Program-made: the position numbers and the translations under genes | Part shown: positions 45,094 through 53,725 of the stretch, one piece after another | Layout: every line of letters begins with the position of its first letter | How positions within the stretch are numbered: the stretch's first letter is position 1 | NCBI GenBank assembly: GCA_964454685.1 | Contig: CAYVTZ010000015.1 | Coordinates: 1-63,226 of the forward strand | Source: CAYVTZ01 sp964454685 | GTDB taxonomy: Bacteria; Bacillota; Clostridia; Christensenellales; Christensenellaceae | Direction of reading: 5' to 3' | Length of the DNA stretch: 63,226 nucleotides | The notes under the pieces: generated by a model | The model's database searches: none | What the model saw: the letters and a program-made list of their open reading frames with translations, nothing else | What the model was told of the DNA's origin: nothing

Positions 45094-47100
45094 TCACACC
45101 GTAAACTTCTTAACCAGCATCTCCAGCTCCTGTGAGGTGTGGTTCAGCTGCTCCGCCGTCGTGTTCGTCTGGTCAGAGACGTCCGCAATGCCCGCCATAT
45201 CGACGTTGATCTCCTGAATGTTTTTAGAAATGTCCACGATCCCAAGCGAAATCTCCCTCGCGTTTCGATTGATCTCCTGCAAGCTGGAAGAGGCGCGCTC
45301 CGTGTTCATCGCCACTTCCTCCGATGCCTTCAAAAGCTCCGCCGTGGACTTCGCTATGTCGTTCACACCCTTTGAGGATTCAATGGATGCCATGCTCACC
45401 TCTCTGGATCGATCAGAAATGTTGTTAAATTCCGTGGTGATCTCATTGAGCCGATGCGCCGATTCATCGGATTCCTGCGCAATTCTGCTTGCCTTCGACG
45501 ACTGTACCGTAATCGCATCCGTAAAGGAGGATAGCAGCGTTGTCATCTGCCCAATGACAGCAGTAATGTCAGACACCGCACCCACCGCCTGCACCATACT
45601 CTGCTGCATATCGTCAATCTGCTCCGCAATCTCGTCTGTGGCGTTGGCGGTCTGCTTGGCAAGCTCTTTCACTTCGTTTGCCACTACGGCAAAGCCGTTC
45701 CCCGCCTCGCCTGCGCCCGCCGCTTCAATCGCGGCATTCAGCGCCAGCATATTGGTCTGGTTTGCAATGTCGTTGATCACGCCTACAATTTTCCCGATCT
45801 GACGGGATGTGTTGTTCAGTTTATCGATGATATGGTTCGCATCCACCGCCTGCTCTTTGGCTTCTGTCATGATCCCCACGGCATTGTCGCAGTCCTTGCT
45901 CACCTCCGCCAGTGAGGCATTGATGCTCTTAATCGATTCCACCACATTTAAAACGGACCGGGTAACCAGCTTCGAGGAAGAGGACGCATTGGTAATGCTG
46001 CCTGATATGTCGTTCACCAAGCCCGCCGCTTGTCTAACACCGGCAGAGGTTTGCTCTGCGGCAGAGGCAAGCGTTCGTATGGTCGAATTCATCTGCTCCA
46101 CAGCGGAAGCGATCGTGTTGATGTTGTGACTGGTGGAGGACAATGAGTTTGAAGATTGCGTCATCCCCGTGGAAATTTCGTCCACCGCAGCACTCACCAT
46201 GCGCGTTTTGGAATTGGTGCTGCTGCCACTTTGGGACATGGTGTACGCCACACTCAAGATATGCTCTGAAGTCGTTTGCAGCGCAGCGGCTGTTTCTTTA
46301 ATTTTGCTGATGGTAGTTCTGTTGTTTTTCAGCAAGTTGTAAAAGGCACGTTGCAGTTCTCCCAGCTCGGCAGAATACGCCGTCTCCATCTGCAAAGAAA
46401 AATCGCCGTCCTCCGCTTTTTCCATTGCGGCTTTAATTTCCAGAATAGGCTTGCTGATCGAGTTTGCGATTGCAATGCCCAAAATCACCGACACCAGCAC
46501 GCCGATCACCACAATAATCATCATAAAAGTCTTTGTGGCAGCCGCCATAGCAGAAGATTCCGCGGAAAGCTCCGCACTTAATTCCACTTTGTTGTCTACC
46601 ATCGCCTCCAGATCCTGCATCGCCTTTTCAGACCATAAGGCAATGTTTTCTTGAAAATATTGATAGGCCTCCGCATCCTTATTAAGCACCGCCAGCTCGT
46701 AATACGCATCCAGATTCTGCTTCACATTTTCGTATTGCTTCAAAAACTCTTCAAATACGACTTTTCCTTCTTCTGTCACGATGTTTCGTTGGAAAGCATC
46801 GGCATAGCGGTCAATCTCCTGTATATTTTCTTTGATCGCGCCGTAGGTTTTGTTTACCGCAACCTCGTTGTCATCAATCAGCATGTTCCGCACTTCCACG
46901 CGCATCTTTTGATAATCGTTTGCGATGGTTGCCACATAGCTTAGCGGTTCAGCGCCCAGCACATACAGTTCGTTCCCTTTTTCATCCATGCGCGAGACAT
47001 TGACGCACCCCAAAATGCCCGTTAAGGCAACAATCAACGAAACCAGTAAAAATCCCAGCAGCAATCTGGTTCTTATTTTCATGTTTTTCATCATGCTCAT
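45094..47100 (-). CDS. methyl-accepting chemotaxis protein
   Basis: The 668-residue receptor has membrane segments at about 11-31 and 193-215 that flank a four-helix-bundle sensor, then HAMP and a long cytoplasmic coiled coil with the conserved hairpin tip (IANQTNMLALNAAIEAA and GFAVVANEVKELA). It carries no C-terminal pentapeptide tether. Being the only receptor in the operon, it is likely dedicated to this pathway. The ATG follows GAGAGGAC. Confidence 0.9.
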   Translation of the reverse strand: MSMMKNMKIRTRLLLGFLLVSLIVALTGILGCVNVSRMDEKGNELYVLGAEPLSYVATIANDYQKMRVEVRNMLIDDNEVAVNKTYGAIKENIQEIDRYADAFQRNIVTEEGKVVFEEFLKQYENVKQNLDAYYELAVLNKDAEAYQYFQENIALWSEKAMQDLEAMVDNKVELSAELSAESSAMAAATKTFMMIIVVIGVLVSVILGIAIANSISKPILEIKAAMEKAEDGDFSLQMETAYSAELGELQRAFYNLLKNNRTTISKIKETAAALQTTSEHILSVAYTMSQSGSSTNSKTRMVSAAVDEISTGMTQSSNSLSSTSHNINTIASAVEQMNSTIRTLASAAEQTSAGVRQAAGLVNDISGSITNASSSSKLVTRSVLNVVESIKSINASLAEVSKDCDNAVGIMTEAKEQAVDANHIIDKLNNTSRQIGKIVGVINDIANQTNMLALNAAIEAAGAGEAGNGFAVVANEVKELAKQTANATDEIAEQIDDMQQSMVQAVGAVSDITAVIGQMTTLLSSFTDAITVQSSKASRIAQESDESAHRLNEITTEFNNISDRSREVSMASIESSKGVNDIAKSTAELLKASEEVAMNTERASSSLQEINRNAREISLGIVDISKNIQEINVDMAGIADVSDQTNTTAEQLNHTSQELEMLVKKFTV

Positions 47101-47122
47101 AGCAAATGTCCTCTCTTAACTG

Positions 47123-47548
47123 TCAAATTAGTTGCTCCAAAATTTGATTGACCGCAATCAGCGTAATCAGTGCGCCCTCACACTCCACCGCGCCTAGGAT
47201 ATATTCCAGCGCCCCCTCGGATATGCCGCTGGGCGGAGGCAGGATAGCTTTCTCATCAACGTGATGCACCTCCGCCGCCTTGTCTATAAAAAATCCGAAA
47301 AGATCGGGCGCGTTTTGGTAGGGCTTCAGTGCCACGCAGTATTCACGATCCTCCTCGCTCCTTGTTTGCCGCAAAAAGTGTTCTGCATAAATCACGGTCA
47401 CCGCTTGTCCGCGCATATTGTACAGCCCGCACACAAAGTCCGGCGCGGTCGGCACGTCGATGACGCTAATGCTGCGGTTCAGTTCCTTGATATAGCCAAT
47501 GTCCGCGCCATAAAGGCAGCCATTGATATAAAAGCTGAGTATCTTCAA
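47123..47548 (-). CDS. cheW: CheW-type coupling protein
   Basis: The 141-residue protein is a single CheW domain: ILSFYINGCLYGADIGYIKEL, then VPTAPDFVCGLYNMRGQAVTVI and FGFFIDKAAEVHHVDE. It links the receptor to CheA. A TTG start at 47548 is used because GAGGAGG sits 5 to 7 bases upstream. It overlaps the cheA stop by 4 bases (TTGA). Confidence 0.85.
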   Translation of the reverse strand: MKILSFYINGCLYGADIGYIKELNRSISVIDVPTAPDFVCGLYNMRGQAVTVIYAEHFLRQTRSEEDREYCVALKPYQNAPDLFGFFIDKAAEVHHVDEKAILPPPSGISEGALEYILGAVECEGALITLIAVNQILEQLI

Positions 47549-50421
47549 GCGAACCTCCTCAAAACATCCTCCACTGTTTTCACCAGCGTCACTTTGTCCA
47601 GTTTGCATTCGTATGCGTCAAATCCGCTCTCTAGCGCAGTTTTTATATAATAATCACTGCTCATTGAGGAAAGTGCGATTGCCGGAATACGTCCAAACAC
47701 GCTACTACTGCGCACATTTTTAATCAGTTCCAGTCCATCCATTTCCGGCATCATCAGGTCGCTGATCAGCAGATCAAACTGTGTTTGATTCAAATAATCC
47801 AGCGCAATTTTTCCATTCTGCGCCAGCGTGATGTCGCATCCCAAAGACTCCAGATATTTTCGCTCAACATTTTGGAAAAAAGGCGTATCCTCTGCCAGCA
47901 GCACTTTTTTGCCCAGATTGTGTGCTTGCTTTGCAGCAGGATAGTTCTTTGGGTCCGCCATTTCCAATAGCTCGTATATGTTCAACATCAGTAGTATTTT
48001 CCGATCCAAGACGCAGGTGCCGAATATCCCTCTTGCGCTCACCGTCTTATTATCAATGGAAAGCTGCGCCTTTGCGCTGTCCAAAATCTGCCGGAACACA
48101 ATGCCAATGGGATAGCTCACCAGCGCCGGCACGATGACGTGCAGTTGCTCCTGTGTATATTCTTCTTTGGTTACCGGCAAAAAGTCCTCCGGAAATATCA
48201 CGCGCAGCGGGCTTCCCTGATAGCTGATATAGGTGTTTTTGCCAATCTGTTCGATCTCCGTCGCAGCCACCTTTGTGATGCGCGAAATCAAATTCATGTC
48301 CAGTGCATACGTCTCAGGGCCAGAGCAGCAAAACAGGATCATGTTCTGATATTCCTCAATCGTGTTCTTGGATTTTTTGCTTCTGGGCTCCGCGGCGGCG
48401 TCTCCTGTCAAAGATATTTTTGAAAGCCGCACAATTCCCTCTGCGTCCAGTATCAAGCTCAGGTTCCCGTCTCCCATGATGGTGATTCCACTGTAACATA
48501 CACATTGCTTGAGGCATTTTGGCAGTGGCATCACCAGCGTTTCCTGCGTGTCCAGCACATCGTCCACCAAAAGGCAAAACGTCTCTCCCCCCAAATCCAC
48601 CACAATCGCTTTTGTGATGTCTGCGGATGTGTAGCCCAAAAGGTCTGCCAGCTTCACCACCGGTAAAAGCGCGTCCCTCACACGCAAAACCGACTTACCG
48701 TTCACGCGGTCAATGGTTTTTCGCGCATCCTTGACGTTGATTACCTGAGAAATGCAGGATTGCGGCAAACAAAAATGTCGTCCGTTGCATCGCAGCGTCA
48801 GCGAATGAATGATGGCTAGTGTGCGTGGTAAAAAGAGGGAGATGCACGTGCCTTCCCCCGGGATGGATCGTATTTCAATGCTGCCACCCATCTTTTCCAC
48901 ATTGGTTTTGACCACATCAAGGCCCACGCCCCTGCCGGAAATATCCGTTACTTCGCGCGCCGTCGAAAACCCCGGCAGCACCAGTAAATCGGTGATTTCG
49001 CTTTGCGTCATAGACGCCAGATGTTCCTTTGTGGCAATCCCCTTTTTCTCCGCGCTTCGCTTGATCGCGTCCAAATCCAGCCCGCGCCCATCGTCGCGCA
49101 CCTCGATCACCACCGTCTCACCCTTGTGATAGGCATTCAAAGAAACTCGACCCGTTGGCTTCTTCCCCTGCGCCATTCGTTCGTTGGTGCTCTCAATTCC
49201 GTGATCAGCCGCGTTCCTGATAATGTGCGAAATGGGATCGGAAAGCCCCTCCAGCATGGTTCTATCTAGCTCCACCTCGCTGCCGCCCAACTCCAGCACA
49301 ATGTCCTTACCCAGTTTGTGCGAAATATCTCTGATCTGCCGGGAAAATTTGCTGAATATGCTGCCAATGGGCTGCATGCGCGTCAGCATAATGTTTTCCT
49401 GCAATTTACTGGTAAGCATGTCCACACTCTTTAGCGTGCGCTGCAGTTCCGGCCTTGGCTGATCCCGAAAAAAACTCAGCAGCTTGTTTCGCGTCAGCAC
49501 CATTTCACTGGAGAGCGCCATCAGCTTTTCCAAAAGCGCCAAGCTCACGCGTATGCTACCCTGCTTTGGGGATGAGGTGCTCTGTGTCGGCGCAGGGGCG
49601 TGCGTGCACAGCATCCCCTCGTCCGCTGCTGAGGCAGGCGCACTTTGCAGATCGGCAATTTTGTTGATGTCCACATCTAAGATTTCTTTGCCGTTCACCT
49701 CAATCGCATCCCGAATCAATTCTTTTTCCAGCACGCTGGTAATCAGCAGACTGATGCGCAACGCTTCATCGCTGTGCTCCATCCGGTCGCACAAGGCATC
49801 ATGGCTCTGTCCGGCCTGTGCATCCAGCGCCAAATCAATGATTTCCGCAAACGAGCGGAATCCATCCAAAAAATCGGTGGCGGAACCGTAGTTGTTTTTG
49901 GTATCTTGGTCATATTCAAAGGAAATTTCAAAAAGATGATGCCCTCGTTTTATATTTTTAACAATGGCGGATTTTTTCTCTGCGTCCAGATGCGTCCAAA
50001 TGGGCGCATTTTGCAACGTTCCTTCCGTTGGGGCGTCCGCCGCGTCGGCAGGCTCCAACAGCCCTTCCAGCAGCTGCATCTCCCGTGTGATATCCGCGTC
50101 GGCACTGTCAGAGACATGGTCAATCATCCACTTTAATTTGTCCACGCAAACAAGCAGTGCTTCCATATTTTGGTCTGTCAGCACCGCATGGTGTTCCCTT
50201 ACTTTGCCCAGCACGCTTTCCAACCCGTGGGACAGCTCAACTATGTTTTTAAGATCAAAAAAACCCGCAGTGCCCTTGATGCTGTGGGCCGCGCGAAATA
50301 CGTTGTTGATATTCTCCTGATCGTGCAGCAATGCGTCTTTGTCAAGAAAGGACAACTCAATGGTCTCTATATGAGTGCGCGCCTCGTCAACAAAGTCTTG
50401 CAGCAGTTCTTCGCCATACAT
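47545..50421 (-). CDS. cheA: hybrid CheA histidine kinase with two CheW-like domains and a receiver
   Basis: The 958-residue kinase has, in order: an HPt domain with phospho-accepting H46 (RAAHSIKGTAG), a linker of about 150 residues, dimerisation helices, HATPase_c (ISHIIRNAADHGIES, VRDDGRGLD, GRGVGLDVV), a regulatory CheW-like domain, a second CheW-like region (ILFCCSGPETYALDMNLISRITKV), and a C-terminal receiver with active Asp in LLISDLMMPEMDG. This is larger than flagellar CheA. Hybrids of this kind occur in pathways for pili or other cellular functions. It is the first gene of the operon. Confidence 0.88.
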   Translation of the reverse strand: MYGEELLQDFVDEARTHIETIELSFLDKDALLHDQENINNVFRAAHSIKGTAGFFDLKNIVELSHGLESVLGKVREHHAVLTDQNMEALLVCVDKLKWMIDHVSDSADADITREMQLLEGLLEPADAADAPTEGTLQNAPIWTHLDAEKKSAIVKNIKRGHHLFEISFEYDQDTKNNYGSATDFLDGFRSFAEIIDLALDAQAGQSHDALCDRMEHSDEALRISLLITSVLEKELIRDAIEVNGKEILDVDINKIADLQSAPASAADEGMLCTHAPAPTQSTSSPKQGSIRVSLALLEKLMALSSEMVLTRNKLLSFFRDQPRPELQRTLKSVDMLTSKLQENIMLTRMQPIGSIFSKFSRQIRDISHKLGKDIVLELGGSEVELDRTMLEGLSDPISHIIRNAADHGIESTNERMAQGKKPTGRVSLNAYHKGETVVIEVRDDGRGLDLDAIKRSAEKKGIATKEHLASMTQSEITDLLVLPGFSTAREVTDISGRGVGLDVVKTNVEKMGGSIEIRSIPGEGTCISLFLPRTLAIIHSLTLRCNGRHFCLPQSCISQVINVKDARKTIDRVNGKSVLRVRDALLPVVKLADLLGYTSADITKAIVVDLGGETFCLLVDDVLDTQETLVMPLPKCLKQCVCYSGITIMGDGNLSLILDAEGIVRLSKISLTGDAAAEPRSKKSKNTIEEYQNMILFCCSGPETYALDMNLISRITKVAATEIEQIGKNTYISYQGSPLRVIFPEDFLPVTKEEYTQEQLHVIVPALVSYPIGIVFRQILDSAKAQLSIDNKTVSARGIFGTCVLDRKILLMLNIYELLEMADPKNYPAAKQAHNLGKKVLLAEDTPFFQNVERKYLESLGCDITLAQNGKIALDYLNQTQFDLLISDLMMPEMDGLELIKNVRSSSVFGRIPAIALSSMSSDYYIKTALESGFDAYECKLDKVTLVKTVEDVLRRFA

Positions 50422-50468
50422 GATGTCATCCTCTTCAGTCGTTTCCCATAGCTCAAAACTCTTCTAAA

Positions 50469-50497
50469 ATATTATCACAATCCGGCAGCGTATGCAA
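50469..50497 (-). promoter_or_regulatory. likely promoter of the chemosensory operon
   Basis: On the minus strand TTGCAT (50492-50497), a 17-base spacer and TAATAT (50469-50474) precede cheA by about 50 bases. GAAGAGG near the ATG is the ribosome site. The -35 is weak, so a regulator may help. Confidence 0.45.
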
Positions 50498-50838
50498 GCA
50501 TCGCGTGCCTGCGCGCTCTTCGAAATCCATGCCTTACAGATGAAACGCACGCCTCAGGTCACACACGCACAACAAAGCGCTTCGCGCCCCCGCTCAACAC
50601 CGCGCCATCCTCGCTCACTCATACGGGCAAAATTCCACCGGATTCCCGTCCGGATCACGCAGATCAACAGATCGCACCCGCAATCATTGAAACGTTCTTT
50701 GCGCAAGTGCTATGCCTGCGCCCATGATAACGCACCGCAAGCAGCATATCAATGTATTCTCCGCTTACGCGCCGCCTGTCAAAAACGGCAGGAGCTCGGA
50801 TCTCTCCAAAGCCCCCGCCGCATGTGGTTCAATCGTTT
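50498..50838 (-). other. non-coding stretch with decayed gene remnants
   Basis: This 341-base interval between cheA and the capsid gene has no intact gene. Its one recognisable piece is the glyoxalase-like remnant at 50615-50680. The rest shows no conserved frame and no clear terminator. It looks like the scar left by loss of genes. Confidence 0.5.
50615..50680 (-). pseudogene. remnant of a glyoxalase/VOC-family gene (C-terminus only)
   Basis: The minus strand reads RVRSVDLRDPDGNPVEFCPYE then a stop. The DLRDPDGNPVEF segment is the hallmark end of glyoxalase/bleomycin-resistance (VOC) proteins. A stop codon lies four codons upstream in the same frame. Another frame upstream (EYIDMLLAVRYHGR) may be more of the same gene. 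No start or metal-binding half is left. Confidence 0.6.
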
Positions 50839-51678
50839 TTAAGCAATCGGCTGATAATACAGCGCATCCGCCTTGTTGTCCAGCACAAACGCATCATATA
50901 CGATGCGCCCTTCCACCAAAGATCCGCTGATCCCCGGCGGGTTCTGGTGAATGCTGTAATCCGCCAGCTTTGTGGGTGCCACCACTGCGCTCGCATGGCA
51001 CATCAGAAAGCCAAATCCCTCCGGCAAACGTGCCGCCGGAACTTTGATGACGCTTGCACCATCCAGCATTCCAATCACGCCTTTGATGCGCATATCGCTG
51101 CCGACGTCCGATTGCAGCACAATTTCGCCGCTCTTTTTCATCAGCTCATACGTTGCGGGTGTTACGATCACCACGCGCCCTGTCTCCGGCACCAGCGCAT
51201 CGTCCAGTGCCGTAGATGCCGCCAGCAATTCATCATAGATATTTGCCGCGGTCAGTTCCAGCGCCGTTTCCACTTTGCCCGCCTTCGCGCACATTTGCGC
51301 ATACACGTAAGCGTCCACCTCAGGAATCACCACCTCGCGCATCTGACGCGCCAATGCCGTGGATGCCGCCAGCTGCTGCGCGGTTTCATCCTCATCCAAT
51401 TTGTCAATTTCAAAGGTGAATGCGCGGTCTTTGGCAAGTGTCATCTCCTGCGTTGTCGCGTTCAATCCCTGCACTTTGCCGTAGCGGGACCACTGCCCCT
51501 CCGGCAAGGCTCCATTGCGCGCATAGTCGCCCATCGGGGCGGTCGATACTTTATATACTTTAACGCTGTGCGCACCTTCCCAGGTAAAGTCTTGGTTGCT
51601 CACCAAAGACGTTTTGCTCTCCGTGAAAAAAATCTCATCCACAATCGGTAAAAATTTTGTAACCAGTGAAATACTCAA
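50839..51678 (-). CDS. phage-type major capsid protein
   Basis: The 279-residue protein resembles major capsid proteins of clostridial siphophages: an opening of ISLVTKFLPIVDEIFFTESKT, VSNQDFTWEGAHSVKVYKVSTAPMGDY, a TLAKDRAFTFEIDKLDEDET segment, REVVIPEVDAYVYAQMC and VVIVTPATYELMKKS. It is full length for that group and has no internal stops, so it is probably still expressed. Its partner scaffold gene lies 42 bases upstream. No portal, terminase or tail genes are present. Confidence 0.75.
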   Translation of the reverse strand: MSISLVTKFLPIVDEIFFTESKTSLVSNQDFTWEGAHSVKVYKVSTAPMGDYARNGALPEGQWSRYGKVQGLNATTQEMTLAKDRAFTFEIDKLDEDETAQQLAASTALARQMREVVIPEVDAYVYAQMCAKAGKVETALELTAANIYDELLAASTALDDALVPETGRVVIVTPATYELMKKSGEIVLQSDVGSDMRIKGVIGMLDGASVIKVPAARLPEGFGFLMCHASAVVAPTKLADYSIHQNPPGISGSLVEGRIVYDAFVLDNKADALYYQPIA

Positions 51679-51720
51679 ATCTCAAATCCTCTCTTTCAAA
51701 ATATGATGTACCGCATCATA

Positions 51721-52251
51721 CTATTTCAGCCCCGCTGCCATGCGCAGCCTGCGCTCCATGCTGGGCAGTTGCTCCGCATCCTTGTCCGGGGCGTTTCCCC
51801 TCAACTTCCCTGTGATCTCCGCATGGAGGGAAGTCTGGAATTCCTTTGCAAATTGCTGCGCGCGCTCAACGCTTTCCGTTTCGCTTTCGCAGGTCAGCCA
51901 TCGCGCAAATTCCTGCGGGATGCCCTGCTCTGCAAGCAGCTTTTCAACGGCGATCACACGGCGGCTATGTTCAAATTCCGCCCGATCGCGGTTCAGCGAT
52001 TCCCGCTCTGCCTGCAACTGCTCCAATTCCTGCTTTCGCTGCTCCTGCGCAACGTCAGCAAGCCTCTGCGCCTCGCTGCGCTCCTGCTGTGTCTGCTCGT
52101 GCCACTTGGCCTTTGCCGTGTCCAGCGCCTTGCTCACGCGCCGATCAAATTCGCTTTGGAATTCCTTGTTTTGCTGGAGCAAAACATCAAAATTCATGCT
52201 CTCCCCCGCCGTTTCCTCGCCCGACGGTGTCGTGTTTTGATATTCTTCCAT
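51721..52251 (-). CDS. DUF4355-type capsid scaffolding protein
   Basis: The 176-residue protein is highly charged and mostly coiled coil (about residues 28-120: FDVLLQQNKEFQSEFDRRV, WHEQTQQERSEAQRLADVAQ), then VIAVEKLLAEQGIPQEFARWL and a basic end. This is the pattern of phage scaffolds (DUF4355) found just upstream of the capsid gene. The start at 52251 follows AGGAG. The open frame extends to 52326 without a good site. In phages it guides capsid shell assembly and is then removed. Confidence 0.75.
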   Translation of the reverse strand: MEEYQNTTPSGEETAGESMNFDVLLQQNKEFQSEFDRRVSKALDTAKAKWHEQTQQERSEAQRLADVAQEQRKQELEQLQAERESLNRDRAEFEHSRRVIAVEKLLAEQGIPQEFARWLTCESETESVERAQQFAKEFQTSLHAEITGKLRGNAPDKDAEQLPSMERRLRMAAGLK

Positions 52252-52363
52252 TATTTTTTCTCCTATCCCGAACGTGCCTGCCGTCCGTGCCAAATGTCGC
52301 GCCGCGTTCCGCTGCTTTTGTGCCACATCGCTTTATCGCCCGGCACAACTCCACGCAAAACAA

Positions 52364-52392
52364 AAAGCGCGAGAAGCTAACTTCTCACGCTT
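52364..52392 (-). terminator. intrinsic terminator between the small genes and the scaffold gene
   Basis: AAAGCG-C-GAGAAG and CTTCTC-A-CGCTTT form a long stem with a CTAA loop. On the minus strand it is followed by TTTTTGTTTTG. It lies after the two small genes and before scaffold and capsid. Those genes therefore need read-through or their own promoter, and I see no convincing one. Confidence 0.75.
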
Positions 52393-52431
52393 TCGCTTAC
52401 GAATCACTCCGCGATACTATATTATATTATA

Positions 52432-52677
52432 TCATACTTTCTGTTTTTTTTCAAGTGTGATATACAATCTTTTGTAGGGTTCTCCTGCTCGGTAGCGGAA
52501 TTGCTTGTTCCATTCCTCCGGCACATACCGCAGCATCCGCTCAATCACCGCCAACTCTTGCGCGCTGCGGTAACTCACCTTGATTTTAAGTGTAGCACAC
52601 CCCGCGCACACACACGTCTCACCCTGTGGCACTACCGCTCCACAATCAGGACACACCCTTTCACAGTCTGGCGCCAC
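52432..52677 (-). CDS. small zinc-ribbon-like protein of the phage-derived cassette
   Basis: The 81-residue product, from a GTG start with GGAGG 6 bases upstream, has CPDCG near the N-terminus and CVCAGC about 12 residues later. That gives four cysteines spaced as in a zinc ribbon. A helical C-terminal part follows with RSAQELAVIERMLRYVPEEW. It overlaps the preceding gene. Similar short proteins occur in phage early regions. The role is unknown. Confidence 0.6.
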   Translation of the reverse strand: MAPDCERVCPDCGAVVPQGETCVCAGCATLKIKVSYRSAQELAVIERMLRYVPEEWNKQFRYRAGEPYKRLYITLEKKQKV

Positions 52678-52882
52678 GCCGCACCTCCATACACTGCAAT
52701 TCCTTGGGGCGGTGTGCATAGATCACACCGCACCCAAATCCGGTTCCAAACACTTCAAACATCGTTTCCCAAAATTGGTCAATCACCCCTTGTCCCTGTA
52801 CTCCGTGTTTTTCCAATAATTCCCGCTTCAGCGGCGCATAGGTATATTCAAATGCCCTGCGCAGCTCTTCTCTGTCCTGCAT
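52661..52882 (-). CDS. small protein of the phage-derived cassette
   Basis: The 73-residue product (MQDREELRRAFEYTYAPLKREL...) is helical with a central GQGVIDQFWETMFEVFGTGFGCG segment. The start at ATG 52882 has AAGGAAG 9 bases upstream. It is the first gene after a promoter bracketed by putative repressor sites. I do not recognise a family. Being under the repressor, it could be an early or Cro-like gene, but no helix-turn-helix is visible. Confidence 0.6.
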   Translation of the reverse strand: MQDREELRRAFEYTYAPLKRELLEKHGVQGQGVIDQFWETMFEVFGTGFGCGVIYAHRPKELQCMEVRRGARL

Positions 52883-52928
52883 ACATTTCACCTTCCTTTA
52901 TTTTGGTCGTTCCGGCTTTTGCTTTGGT

Positions 52929-53083
52929 TCGTTTGAACCTATATAATATATAACATACTCGTTTGAACCTGTCAAGGTTTGCTTTGGCGCAAAGTTTATG
53001 TTTTTTCATATTAAAATGCCCCCGCCTTCCATTGATTTTTTCCTCTCCATATAGTATGATACCCTAAAACAGGTTCATTTGAG
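52929..53083. promoter_or_regulatory. divergent switch region with repressor operators and two promoters
   Basis: TCGTTTGAACCT occurs at 52929-52940 and 52959-52970, with a third, partial inverse copy AGGTTCATTTGAG at 53071-53083. On the minus strand TTGACA (52970-52975), 17 bases and TATATA (52947-52952) form a strong promoter for the small genes, with one operator over the spacer and one after the -10. On the plus strand TTGATT (53032-53037), 17 bases and TATGAT (53055-53060) drive the repressor gene, with the third copy at its start. The layout is that of a phage immunity switch. Confidence 0.65.
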
Positions 53084-53107
53084 CATCACGCGAACCACGG
53101 AGGTCTT

Positions 53108-53539
53108 ATGCAGGATAACCAGCCCGACATGATCGGCACCAAGCTTTTTCTTCAGCGCACACAGCGCAATCTTTCCCGCGCGGAGCTGGCCCGCATGTCC
53201 GGCGTTTCGGAAAGCGCCATCAAGCAATACGAGCGTGGTTTGCGCCGCCCCCGTATCGAGCAGTTAGAGCTTCTTTGCGCTGCGTTGCATCTGCCAATCA
53301 GCTATTTTCTTTCGCAATACAAACTAGAGGATGTCGCAGCCGAGGTCGGTTCGCTTTCACACAATCAACTTTTTGCGCAAGAGCTCGCGCAAATGCTGCA
53401 CGAGCCACAGCCCGCCGGCTGTGCACCGCAATCCGCACTCATTCTCGAAAAGCTCAACCTGCTGAATCCTGCCGGATTGCAAAAAGCATACGAATACATC
53501 ACCGATCTCTCCGAACAGCAAAAGTACCGCAATCAATGA
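53108..53539 (+). CDS. XRE-family (cI-like) repressor
   Basis: The 143-residue protein has an N-terminal helix-turn-helix (LFLQRTQRNLSRAELARMSGVSESAIKQYERGLRRPRIEQLELL) and a helical C-terminal part with no peptidase motif, so it is not a LexA-like self-cleaving repressor. It is divergent from the small genes and flanked by matching operator copies. It most likely keeps the phage-derived genes off and limits its own expression. Confidence 0.8.
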   Translation: MQDNQPDMIGTKLFLQRTQRNLSRAELARMSGVSESAIKQYERGLRRPRIEQLELLCAALHLPISYFLSQYKLEDVAAEVGSLSHNQLFAQELAQMLHEPQPAGCAPQSALILEKLNLLNPAGLQKAYEYITDLSEQQKYRNQ

Positions 53540-53649
53540 AATATCTTTCAAAATTGTTCACGTATACAATTTTCCTGACGCACTTGCTCCCTCTATTTGC
53601 TTTCACGTACGCTTTTCCTATAAAATCCATAGCTATTTCTCCGTATTGG

Positions 53650-53658
53650 TGATATAAT
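53650..53658 (+). promoter_or_regulatory. extended -10 promoter of the HD-GYP gene
   Basis: TG-A-TATAAT (53650-53658) is a consensus extended -10 with no clear -35, about 70 bases before the ATG. No known riboswitch fold was seen in the leader. Confidence 0.5.
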
Positions 53659-53725
53659 ATACCAGTCGACCGTGTCGCATGAAAGGCGCACAGCCGACCA
53701 TCTCTGAAAGTTAGGTTGCAGTATC

